Shown: piece after piece, positions 24,241 through 34,583 of the stretch | Layout: each line of letters starts with the position of its first letter | Position numbering within the stretch: position 1 is the first letter of the stretch | Assembly (NCBI GenBank): GCA_051453625.1 | Contig: JBOZIK010000001.1 | Coordinates: forward strand, 90,805,743 to 90,869,742 | Direction: 5' to 3' | From: Welwitschia mirabilis | Lineage: Eukaryota; Gnetophyta; Gnetopsida; Welwitschiales | DNA length: 64,000 nt | Made by a program: the position numbers and the translations under genes | The notes under the pieces: model-generated | Seen by the model: the letters and a program-made list of their open reading frames with translations, nothing else | What the model was told of the DNA's origin: nothing | Databases searched by the model: none

Positions 24241-24798
24241 GGATCATTGGCTATGGATGTTTTAAGGAAATTTAATAGGTCTAATGTAATAGTGTTGACT
24301 ACTATGCTCCACATTTTACTTAGGGTGTCTGCAACTTTGTTCTTCTTTCCTGGGGTGTACTATAGTTTGAAGTCATATTCTGCAAATAATTCACTCCATC
24401 TTCTCTGTCTCATGTTCAAAAGAGGCTATTTCTAGAAATATTCCAAGGTTTTGTGGTCTGTTTTGAGCAAAGACTCTACTCCCAATAGGTAATATCTCTA
24501 AACAATTAGTGCATGTACTATGGCTAGTAATTCAAGATCATGGATGAGATACTTCTTCTCGTGTTGGTTTAGTTTCCCTGAGTCATAGGAAATCACTTGT
24601 TCTTCTTAACTTAGTATAAATCATATACTTTGAGTAAAAGCATCAGTGGTGAATGTGAATGGTTTATTCATATCTGCAATTTTGAGAATAAGTAAAGTTG
24701 TGAGTAATAGCTTTAGCCTAAGAAATGCCTCTTTACATTTATCATTAAAGTTAAATTTAAACAATGATTTAGTTAAATACCTTAATGATACTACAAGT
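24241..24798 (-). pseudogene. Chromovirus RNase H remnant
   Basis: Blocks such as FTTDAFTQSI (family FTDASDFAIG), ISYDSGKLNQHEKKYLIHD (family ESRKLNETERRY) and LELLAIVHAL match the gypsy RNase H. They are followed by KTDHKTLEYF and YTPGKKNKVADTLSKM (family YKPGKENVVADALSR). Frameshifts are present. The domain runs into the assembly gap on its N-terminal side. Confidence 0.85.
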
Positions 24799-25002
24799 NN
24801 NNNNNNNNNNNNNNNNNNNNNNNNNNNNNNNNNNNNNNNNNNNNNNNNNNNNNNNNNNNNNNNNNNNNNNNNNNNNNNNNNNNNNNNNNNNNNNNNNNNN
24901 NNNNNNNNNNNNNNNNNNNNNNNNNNNNNNNNNNNNNNNNNNNNNNNNNNNNNNNNNNNNNNNNNNNNNNNNNNNNNNNNNNNNNNNNNNNNNNNNNNNN
25001 NN
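24799..25002. other. Assembly gap (204 N)
   Basis: Undetermined bases inside the chromovirus pol region. Confidence 0.99.
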
Positions 25003-25620
25003 CCATGCTTGGTGTAGACCTGTAAAACGTTAGGTATGTAACATGATCATCTTGGTTTTTGGAGTACACTAAAATATCATCTAAAAACACAACTATAAAC
25101 TTATCTAGGTAAGGTCAAAAAATATCATTCATTAAACTCATGAAAGTAGTAGGAACATTTTTTAATCCAAAAGGCATTACTATGAACTCATACTAGCTAT
25201 ATCTTGTTCCTAAAAGTAGTTTTATATATGCCTTCTTCTTTGATCCAAATTTGATAATATCTAGATTTTAAGTCGATCTTAGAGAATAATTTGGCTCCTT
25301 GTAACTAATCCAATAGGTCATCAATTCTTGGTAAATGAAACTTGTTCTTCATTATTTCCTTATTTAATTATTTGTAATCAATGCAGCCTTTACAAAGGAT
25401 ATTAAGGCTTCCCAAGGTGATACACTAGGACAAATCTTGCCTTCCAAAAGTAGCTATTCATTTTGTAGTTTCAATTTTCTTAGTTCTATTATTAAAAATC
25501 AATAGGGGGCTCGTGCATCAGGTTTGCTCTAGGGATTAGATAAACTTTATGTTGTACTTTTCTCTTTAATGGTAATGACTTAGAATTTTCAAATACACTA
25601 AGAAATTCTTATAGTTCTAC
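25003..25620 (-). pseudogene. Chromovirus reverse transcriptase remnant
   Basis: Contains LLDQLQGAKLFSKIDLKS and a YYQIWIKEEGIYKTTF block, matching the family blocks LLDKLQGAKYFSKIDLRSG and YHQIRV. The catalytic segment [17 protein letters not shown] (25090-25040) keeps both aspartates of the FxDD motif. Stops and frameshifts separate the blocks. The domain copies element RNA into DNA in the cytoplasmic particle; the copy is dead. Confidence 0.85.
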
Positions 25621-25959
25621 TAGTAACGTGTAATCATCTTTGCTGTTTTCTACTTGTATTAGGACAATGAACACCTCTTTCATTTTAACAGCTTTGGAAA
25701 TCTATTTGGATGAGGTCAAGGATGCTTTCTTACTCCCTTCCTTCTCCTACAAGATTCATTCTCCAAACAAAGTTGTGAGTAATAGAGTATGTTGATGAAA
25801 GTTAATTTGATCATTACATATAATTAAGAAGTGAATGCCTAAAGTGGAATGATATTCACCAATGTGAAAAACATAGAACTTATTCCTAAGATTAAGTAAT
25901 GAATGGTGTAGTTTATGAGGGTAATAGTCCCATCCTGTGTAAGAAAACTACCTCTTATA

Positions 25960-26090
25960 ACCCTTATTATGGATTTTTATTCTTTGAAATAAGGATGTTT
26001 AATTTATAGAAGAGTGTTGGAGGGATAAAATTATGGAAGGTACCATTATCAACTAATAAAGAAATGAAGAAAAATGAAATGTGATCATGG
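25960..26090 (-). pseudogene. Chromovirus protease remnant
   Basis: A block reading LLVDNGTFHNFIPPTLFYKL matches the retropepsin region of plant gypsy elements (family VLIDSGATHNFIS). The active-site DSG is DNG here (codons at 26039-26050). The surrounding sequence to 25620 is too decayed to assign. Confidence 0.65.
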
Positions 26091-26214
26091 AGTTTTAAAA
26101 TAAAATACTAGTTATGAGTCATACCTATTTGAATGAAAACAAATAGTTTTTTTTGGAGTGGACCTGAATTTGATGATGCTTGAGGTTGGTTTTCTAAGGA
26201 GTATTGGTTGCTGT

Positions 26215-26700
26215 GACTCTGGATAGACAATGTCTAGCAATGCGTCCCTTCTTATGGCACTCGTGGTAGGTGAGATTGGTTTTAAATGTATCTCATGTCA
26301 ATGGTATGTTTGAACGATTAGATCTATCTTCTTAAGAGTTGTATTGCTCTATTCATCAAGTATCTTGTGCTTGAGAATAATGTCTTATTTTGTGGTAGGA
26401 ATCTTTAGTTGATTTCATTTCTAAGGTGCAAAGGACGATTCTACGTTTGGGTGGTAGGGTTCCAATAAAACTATTAATTAATTAGTTTTCAGTGAAGTTC
26501 TTCTAGTATTTCATGAGGCACTAGAACTCAGATCCATGTTCATCCAGTGGCATTTTCCCAAGTGGAGGAATTGGAATTCCACCATTTAATCTTCTATAAA
26601 ATCTTCAGGAATGAATTTCTTTTTGAATTTCTCCATGAAAATGTCCCAAGGTACTTGTTAAGGATGTTTGCGCTGGTATTGAGACCAACATTCTTGTTTA
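26215..26700 (-). pseudogene. Chromovirus gag remnant with zinc knuckle
   Basis: The N-terminal part has VPWDIFMEKFKKKFIPEDF, matching the retrotransposon gag domain (W..F...F..K+FP). A frame-shifted continuation has HLGKM followed by a decayed MSV-EY segment. Near 26225-26285, YHECHKKGRIARHC fits a zinc knuckle with the first cysteine altered to tyrosine and the GH pair altered to GR. Confidence 0.7.
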
Positions 26701-27488
26701 TTTCTTTCTAAGAAGCTAATAGAATATGCACATCACTATCCTGGTGGAACATTTCATGAGTCAAAATAATTTTTGATCTGTGAAATCTACGAAATGGATT
26801 CTTCGCTTATTCCTACTTTATCTTTATATGTTTTAAGAAGTATCATTTTTGTGATTTCCTCTCCTTCTCATTATTTTGTATTGAATGTTTACTCAATTGA
26901 TTAGGAAGGATTAAAGATTTGCTTCTATGTTTAGCAATTGGATTTGGATGTTCTAAAGGTCGACTGCACCCGATGGAGTATTTTGGCCTAAGGTGGATGG
27001 TTGTTCTTGAGATACCTTAGGATTTTTTTAATGGGTTTTTCTTCTAGGTGAGAGAGTAAGTTATTAATCTTATTAATAAAAAGATTATTTTGTAAATGAA
27101 TGTGATCTAGTTAGATCTTTATTTCATCCATTCATCCATTTACTTTGTGTTCTATGGTACGCTAGTTCATTTGACTTCCTCTTAATCTCATACAGCTCTT
27201 TTTTTTTTCTCTTCTCTGGGAATAGTTAATCCTTTTTATGATGGACATTAAGTTCTTTTTATAGTATTGCTATAATAGTTAGGAATCTATAACTAAATGG
27301 TGGTTAGAAAAATAGTTAGATATCTATAACTAAATGGTGGTTAGAAAAAATAGTTAGAAAAGTATTTTAGCATTTGTCATAACATTTCTTGATGACATGG
27401 GTTCCATTGATGGTAACTGTCAAATAGGCATGTTACTGGGTATCCCAAGTGTGACATCAAGTGATACACCAGCGTCAAGGTGGTACTA
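26701..27488. other. Decayed gag flank and left flank of the nested complex
   Basis: The part near 26700-27100 may be the N-terminal end of the chromovirus gag. At 27265-27360 a block of about 39 bp containing tataactaaatggtggttag is duplicated in tandem. The segment 27425-27470 has aagtgtgacatcaagtg units resembling the minisatellite at 60731-61650. Confidence 0.45.
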
Positions 27489-27548
27489 TGTTGTGGTGCA
27501 TATTTGTGCAAATATTTCATCCTCAAATAAATCCTAAAAATCATTTTA

Positions 27549-27582
<34 letters not shown>

Positions 27583-29293
27583 CATGGCATAATACAACAT
27601 ATTATGATAGCTAGGAGTGATCCAAATATCATAATTCTCAAAAGCACAAGTGAGAAGAAAAGTAATTGATTTAAAAAAAAAAAACACTATGAAATCTCTA
27701 AGTAGAACAATAACAATGCAATGTAATAATGCACATACACACGCTATGTAAATGGGATGCAAGTTCTATTCTAAATGTGATTTCTATCTGATTACCAAAT
27801 CAACCTGTTATGGAGATCAGCCCTGTATAATCTAGATCAATTAAGCTAAGTTGTTACTAGACAAAAGCAACATAAGCTAGCAGGTACATTGAATAGAATC
27901 TAAAAACAATGCAAAGTTAATTTAGGAAATGAAATGAAATGCATCTAAACTAATAATGTCAACCTTAACTAAGGTTGCCCTCATGATCTATATCAAAAAT
28001 GAAGCTGTCACAGGATTACAAGAAATATAAACCATAAGAGAGATGCACATAAAAAAATATATTAAAAGAAAAATAAAATTATGATTAAGTAGAATCAAAC
28101 ATCCATGTTACAAAGAAGTAGCACCTCAATGAAGGATACACAACCTAATACCAAGGAGGACGTCTCTCTGCAACAACAATGGATGAACCTCCTACACTTC
28201 AATCTCATGTCATGAGAATTTCTAGTACCAAAGAAGATGAAATGGAGTTAAGGGCAAAAGAAGTATTTATTACAAATTAACCTCTAAAATTAACAAATAC
28301 TAATAGACATGCTAACAACCCTAATAATTGTGCAAGAAGGTTCAAGCCATATAGTGAAAGTTAGGTGAAGTTTGATGAAGTATTATTTTATGGTATCATC
28401 CTACTGGTCATTCATACATCACAGGAGATGATGCCATATCATACAAGTTCTACATTAGTTGCTAGATTAATCCAATAGAAATCCTTCTTAGCTTAAGTAC
28501 TTTTATCATCCGTATAGTTGTATGGATGATTAGGTGGATGATAGGCTTTTGTAAATTATTCCTTATGTTATATTAATCTTTTTGATTATAGAATTACTAC
28601 TTTAGATAGGAAGTATTATAAATTACTTTAAATGCTATCAAATATAATGAAGATTATATGTCAAAGGATATACAACCTAATACCAAGAAAGACAACTCTT
28701 CGCAATAATAATGGATAGACCTCCTACTCTTTGATATCCTGTCATGAGAATTTCTAGTGATAAAGAATATGAAAATGGAGTTAAGGGTGAAGAAGGTATT
28801 TATTAAAAAATGAACTCTAAAATTAGCAAACACACGCTAACAATCCTAACAATTGCGTAAAAAGGTTCAAGCTATATGGTGAAAGTTAGGTGAAGTTTGA
28901 TGAAACATTATTTTAGGGTATCATCCTACTAGTCGTTCAAACATCACAAGAGATAATACCATATCATACAAGTTCTACATCAGCTACCAGATTAATCTAG
29001 TAAGCATCCTCCTCAGCTTAATTACTTCTGCCATCTATACAGTGTCCAAATGATTAGGTGGATAATAGGCTTTTGTAAAGTATTTTTTATGTTGCATTAA
29101 CCTTTTTAATTATAGGATTACTTCTTGAGATAGGAAGTATTATAAATTGATTCAAATGCTGTCAAATGTAATAAAGACTACATGTCTTCATGACATTTGC
29201 ATTAACTCTTCATTATCATTAAAAATCCTATTTAATATCCTATAAAACTACTCAAAATACACTATTACATACATATAATTTGGAAGCACAACA
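27489..29293 (-). mobile_element. Athila-type LTR B (3' LTR of element Z)
   Basis: On the minus strand it starts TGTTGTGCTTCCAAATT and ends GCACCACAACA, giving a 7-bp terminal inverted repeat. It is adjacent to a polypurine tract on the 29294 side, so it is a 3' LTR. At 1805 bp it is longer than its relatives (about 1.3 kb) because of an internal 531-bp duplication. An AT dinucleotide tract lies at 27545-27585. Confidence 0.85.
28132..29185. repeat. 531-bp tandem duplication inside LTR B
   Basis: The copies at 28132-28662 and 28663-29185 each start at aaggatacacaaccta (second copy aaggatatacaaccta). They share the gatcctgtcatgagaatttc-like block, the gtgaagtttgatgaa block, the hairpin-like region and the taggaagtattataaatt block. 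The other LTRs of the family have this segment once. The copies are diverged, so the event is old. Confidence 0.9.
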
Positions 29294-29310
29294 TAGTCCT
29301 CCACTTAGCC
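29294..29310 (-). promoter_or_regulatory. Polypurine tract of element Z
   Basis: Minus-strand AAGTGGAGGACTA precedes the LTR start directly. It is interrupted by a few pyrimidines but sits in the expected place. Confidence 0.55.
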
Positions 29311-29770
29311 TTGTCAATCCTTAACAAAACTAGACAAACAATAATAATTGCAAACCAAATTAACTAATAATAAATCAACTAGGAAACTGTGTAATAAACT
29401 TAGAAATAATCTCAAGAATCTTAAAATGCAGAATAGAAATGTCATAAACAAATAGCTAAACATTTCACCTATGTAGTGTAAATGGTCATATTATTATCCT
29501 GGTGGTAGTCTGGACAATGGAAGGGACAACAGACTAAGAAATTGGTCTTGTAAAACACAAGTCTAAGACAAATATTCTGGAAAGAAAAAAATTAAAAAGC
29601 ATCGATATTTATAGCTCTTACATAAATGTATTGTAGATATTAAAAAATAATCATGTATAACATAGAAAATCCTTATCATGAAGTGTAAAAAATGATATGT
29701 AAAAATATGCATACCATGATGATACTCTACCATAATACAACATAAATAAATCACTTCCCTCACTTCCCTT
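29311..29770 (-). other. 3' non-coding part of element Z
   Basis: AT-rich sequence between the extra ORF and the polypurine tract. No frame was recognised. Confidence 0.5.
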
Positions 29771-31040
29771 ATCTAGTCATAATATACTCCTGATGTACCA
29801 CAGGCTTAGTTACCGATGTAGAAGAAGAAGGATGTTCAAGATCTACAAGAAAACAGTGGTCAAATAATGTTGTGATCATGCATACTGTCTCATTTCTCTA
29901 CACTCTAATTGTCTCTGAGAGGTCTATTGTTACATTGCGCTCAATACGTAGGATGCACTATTGCACAGCAACCAATTGCTCCTCAAGTGCTGTACTCTCT
30001 TCTCAATTGTTGAGATCCTTTTCTCAAGTATAGAGAGGCCTTGGTATACTATCTCTCTGATGGTATGTGTATTTTTTGTAAGAAGAGTCTAAATTTGCTC
30101 TAAAGTAATGCCAAATGTAGGTCTTTATACCTGAGGTCTCTATACCTCTCCTAGTATCTAGATGCCCATATCCCATAAGTAACAAGCTGAATTCTAGATA
30201 TGTATAAGTATTTTCTTGTCCATAGGCTCGGGTATGTTGAAGCATCTAAATATGACTAAGGAGAGGCATAGATATCTCAGAGTGTGAAGCTATTGTGTCT
30301 CAATTAGACTCCTAAGTCTTCTCCAAATAAATGTCGATAAGTCTACTTATTTCCCCTCCCTAAATACTACTAATATCTAGATATGTACAACCATTACATG
30401 AGTATTATGAAATGATAAGCTGATTTTATGAATCCATCCTCTATGTGGAATCCGATAGGTAGGTAACAACTGAGTGAACAAAACTCCCTGCATACTCATA
30501 GTCAAGTTAGTTGGAATATCTAATGTCACGCTATAAGCATAATTATTTTCTATCTTGTTAGCTAAATGAATATAAGTACTTCCTATACCATCTAAATTAA
30601 TAAATTTTAATGTGGTTCAGGGGAATTGTAATCTCATGGCCTCGAATCGTAGCTACGATCATGTTGACGTGCTGGTCACAAGCATTAGGGCATCGCCCTA
30701 TATGAATAGTGTCATAAAATTTCTTGATATCTGATACATAATATACCCCCTGTGCCTCTAAAATCTACTCCAGCTATAGATTTGTCAGTGTTTGATCTAC
30801 CGCTAACTCGATACGGCTCATGAAATCTATAAAATATGTATTTGCATAGATAACAACTGTCTAAATAGAAAGAGACCTAGCATGACAAAGTGGAGGATGG
30901 ACTAGATCTATTTGCTCAACCTCCGGTGATGCCAAGGGATCCACCTCCTACTCTATAGCCTCAGCCCCTACCTCAGCCTATTTAGCTCTATGCGTGAGTG
31001 GCCTAATCAGTTATAAATATAAAACACATCATGTGAGATC
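29771..31040 (-). pseudogene. Extra 3' ORF of Athila-type element Z (plant transposon-protein/env-like position)
   Basis: Fragments in shifting frames give FIDFMSRIELAVDQTL, ILEAQGVYYVSDIKKFYDTI and IVATIRGHEITIPLNHI. The longest intact stretch is the 73-codon frame at 30245-30024. The pattern (a line of hydrophobic residues, then a K-x-FYxTI block, then a RG-x-x-I block before LNHI) resembles the plant domain often annotated 'putative plant transposon protein' found in ORFs carried by LTR elements. No transmembrane run is evident, so calling it an envelope would go too far. The same ORF is present in element Y (50265-51150). Its function is unknown. Confidence 0.55.
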
Positions 31041-33299
31041 AAATGAAGATAGCTAAAATGTAATGCATGGATACACAAAATGGCCCCATAAATTGGTTTT
31101 TAATTTGTAAAGATTGTAAAAATATGTCTTATCCTCTCAAAGAGTGTTAATATATCCTGTGTTACCTAACCATGTGAAGAAAAATGCAAAATGCATGAAA
31201 AAGTTAAAAACTATAAAACTAGTAGGCCCCATATAAGCTAAAAAATGAAAATGTTTAAATGAAAAATTTAATCCACTATAATTGTAGAGTGCATCGTATT
31301 GATTAATTTTCCATAAAGGACCACTACATTTCAACTTACAGTCTATGACAAAGTAGTTTTAAAGTAAAAAAACTAATTCTATCTCGTAAAGTACATAATT
31401 TGACATATCTCATAAGCTATGTGGTGAAAATTAAATATGTAAGTTCTAGATTAAATAGCACGAAAAGCTAAATAATATGCATGCAAACTACATGCTTAAA
31501 GGCTCAACATGAGAGGAAAAAATAAAAAATAATGAGGGAAAGAAAAACATACCTCATTTTATAAAATCTACTAGACATTTGCAATTCAGGACACGAATCT
31601 GACTGGGGGAAGTTCTAGAATATCAGTATGGATCAGAGTTACTATATTCTCTTAAAAGAATAGGATAAAATGATAGAGAATGGAAGAAAAACTATAGAAA
31701 ATAAGTTCAACCACTACTTTATTACAATGTCATTTGATCAAATAATTTAGACAATAGCCCTAGGAAGACTGTTAGAAAAAATCTCAGTGTCATCCTCTAG
31801 TATCGTTTAGACCACATTGTGAATGACAAGACTTTGAAAAGTTTGATAAAAATGAAAATGTTAATCCAACAAGTTAGGCTCAAATATTAGCATAAAGGTA
31901 CCAAAATGTATCAAAAAACTCAAACAATAGGGAATGATGAAAATTCATGGTGAACCAGAATATGCAACGAAATCAAAAAATAGGGTAATAAAAATGCATT
32001 AAGTAGGTTGAAACTTGTCAAAAAAAACTAAACAAATGTATCTAAACTTAAAAATAATCCTAAAATATGTAGAACTCCAAAAAGACTCAAAGGAATTTCA
32101 TAAAAATCATGAATAACAATAGAAGATCATCTAATTGAAAAGCTAAATGAAAATTAACTTGTAAGTGATACAAATGACATGAATAATAATGAGGAAACTA
32201 TTAAATGATAAGATCTTAGATGATGATGAAAAAAATATGGAAATGACTTTAAAACAATAAACTAAAAAAGCATAGAAAAGCAGAAGTAAAATAGACATAA
32301 GGATCATAAAGAAGATAACTTATCTACCCCTAAATTCTAACCTAGTACATTTCTTTAGAAGACATCATAAAGCCAGCTGAGCAAAGATGCATGATAAAAT
32401 GTATCGATCCTATAAATTTTCACTAAAAAATATAGTGATTAATGATAAAAAAGTTTAAGTGATTAAAATAATGAATGATAAGATTAAAAGCTACTCAGAA
32501 ATGAACTCACCTATTCACACTTCAAAACACACCTGGATCCTCAAAAGTGAAATGATCATGTAGGAATACTAAGAGCTTAGAAAACAAGCAATGCCTCTGA
32601 TGACACCAAGAACACCACTAATCTCATAACCTTAAAATTTTATTACTGCTTTCCATGATAAGAGGAGTGTAGTCATTGTCAAACAAGTAAGGACCTATAA
32701 AGAATGACCAACTGATCCCCAAGTGAAGTTTCCATAGCTACCAACACTATCAAAGATTTCTTTTATAAAAAATTACCCTAGTGTAGTAGGACATCTTGAT
32801 GATCATGTATTTTAGCATAGATATAATAAATTATGATTATTATTTGTTCTCTTCCCTTTTTTTTTGTTTGGTGGAAAAGGACAAATAATTCCACATGATC
32901 ACACACTCAAAAAGATAAAGGTCAAGAACTTAGATAAAAGATAGAAAACAATACACCTAAACAACCAAAGACCTCATACTATTTAAAAAAAAAAAGCATA
33001 AGAACTAATGCAGCTTCCTTCAAAGTGAAGTTCATAGACATGTAAACACTTTAAGGTAGGGTTAATATAATCTTATCACTGTAAAAATGCCCAAGTATGA
33101 ATACTAGTCATGGAAACTTCATAAAGCAAAAATATAAGTTAAGTAAAAGATAATCAAGTGACATCATAACATTTATCAAAGAAATAAGCTAAGAAAAAAT
33201 TCAGACAATAGTAGAAAGAAAGTCCTCCCCATTGAGGAGAACTCCCAAAATAATTACTTCTATTATGTTTAAAGTTGCATAAAAATATTTTCATATATT
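31041..33299 (-). other. Long non-coding internal region of element Z
   Basis: About 2.2 kb between integrase and the extra ORF, collinear with 51151-53400 of element Y. A purine run (aaaaaaaaagggaagagaac on the minus strand, near 32870-32850) recalls a second polypurine tract. Its counterpart in Y is a CT-repeat tract at 52968-52998. No frame was recognised. Confidence 0.6.
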
Positions 33300-33825
33300 T
33301 TCAACCTTTTTCTATTAACTTTTTGAATCTTCTTAGTATCTAAGTCAGAAATATTAATAGAGCCATTAGAACGTACTTTCTCTAAGTTAACTTATTGTGT
33401 AAAAGATGTACTCTAGTATTGTATAAAAGAACAAGTTAACTAGGTTTAAAATTTTTATAAAGTAATTTTCTATCATGTTTAATCTTAGCTTGGGCTTTGT
33501 GAATGGGTTAACGATGTATAAAATGTATCCTTTTTTCATCTACGTGATTAAGTTGGACTAATATATTTTTAAGATTTTTGTGAAGATCTATAAGATTAAT
33601 TTGATAGAAATAATGATAAGAGTTATAAGACACATCAACTAATAAAACATAAACTTTTTTATATACAAGCTCATAAGGTAAAAAATCAAGATAATTATGT
33701 CAAGTGATATGGTAAGGCCAAAGAACATTATTAAGCTTAAAAGCCCAATTTTTCTTAATAACAAAGACAACTTTTTATAGCATTTTTTTTATTTCTCTAG
33801 TTTCATTTTTAGCTTGACCATTGGT
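33300..33825 (-). pseudogene. Athila-type integrase, C-terminal remnant (element Z)
   Basis: Begins at the junction with NGQAKNETREIKKML (family NGQAEVSNREIK), followed by VLWPYHIT (family ALWAYRTA) and LPYELVYKK (family PYRLVFGK). It is followed by HVDEKR-like tail sequence. The insertion of the SIRE-type element cuts it off at its 5' side. Confidence 0.8.
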
Positions 33826-33849
33826 TTGTAGTGTTAAATCAACTACATC

Positions 33850-34400
33850 CAGAGGGATTGACCAAATTTCTAAAGGAATGGACTGGACCTATAATCTTGA
33901 AGAATCAGTGTCCTTAAACCAAATGGTAAGGGGTTGATTGGACCTTTATAAGGTCACCTAGATTTGAAACCTGATAAATAATATCCTTAGACTAAATGAT
34001 AAGGGATTAATTGAACCTATAATGGGGTTGATTGGATTTGTAAATTAAGGAATAGTACTCATAAACTAATTATTAAGGGGTTAACTGAATCTATGATGGA
34101 GTTGACTAGACCTAAGTACTATGTAGTTGATACTTCTAAGTTGGTCATCATGGGGTTGACTAGACACGCGAAGGGATCAACTGAATCTAATGCTAAAAAC
34201 TAGAAAGAATTTTATCAAGATAAGTGGGTAACTAGATCATGTAGTGGATGACCAGACTAGGGTCAATGAACTCAGATGGAGTTGACCAGACATGGAGACA
34301 TGATAAATTAGGACAATTGAAATTCTCACTCAGATGACCTATGTAAGTCAGAGCACTAAATGGGGTTGGCCAAACTTTTAAAGGATCAACTAGATGAAAC
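33850..34400 (+). repeat. Degenerate repeat of a ggggttgactrgacct unit in the SIRE-type LTR
   Basis: About a dozen variants (gggattgaccaaattt, ggggttgattggacct, ggagttgactagacct, ggagttgaccagacat, ggggttggccaaactt and others) recur every 30-70 bp. Similar variants occur in the 3' LTR (40970-41290) and in the leader of the extra ORF (38830-38960). Confidence 0.75.
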
Positions 34401-34583
34401 AAAAATAAAATTTTCTAATCATTATGTATTCATTATATAGCCATTTGATAGACATTTTCTAGCTGTTTATAGCTGTTGGAAGTGTATTTCAAATGTAATA
34501 AGCCCTAAAAGTCTTCAAATAAAAATAGTTAAGACATAGATAACTAAAAAAATCTTTCAAAACTATTTTTAATTATGTACATC

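Larger units (their letters stand above)
22327..26700 (-). mobile_element. Decayed Ty3/gypsy chromovirus (LTR to gag)
   Basis: Minus-strand order is gag, protease, reverse transcriptase, RNase H, integrase, polypurine tract, 3' LTR. This pol order defines Ty3/gypsy. The integrase tail with KIKPKMRK followed by a GPF-like block and an LELP block is typical of chromoviruses. The short LTR of about 415 bp suggests the Reina-like group. All domains carry stops and frameshifts. A gap at 24799-25002 interrupts the reverse transcriptase/RNase H junction. No 5' LTR was found to the right. Confidence 0.85.
27489..33825 (-). mobile_element. Athila-type element Z, 3' half (integrase end, extra ORF, 3' LTR)
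   Basis: Minus-strand order is the C-terminal part of integrase (33825-33300), a long non-coding stretch, an extra ORF region, a polypurine tract and the 3' LTR. It is collinear with element Y over 30090-33825 versus 50265-53990. On its 5' side it is cut by the SIRE-type element at 33832. Confidence 0.8.

Noticed and set aside
27541-27762. A 73-codon minus-strand frame rich in tyrosine and isoleucine
   Set aside because: It is the translation of an AT dinucleotide tract and LTR sequence.
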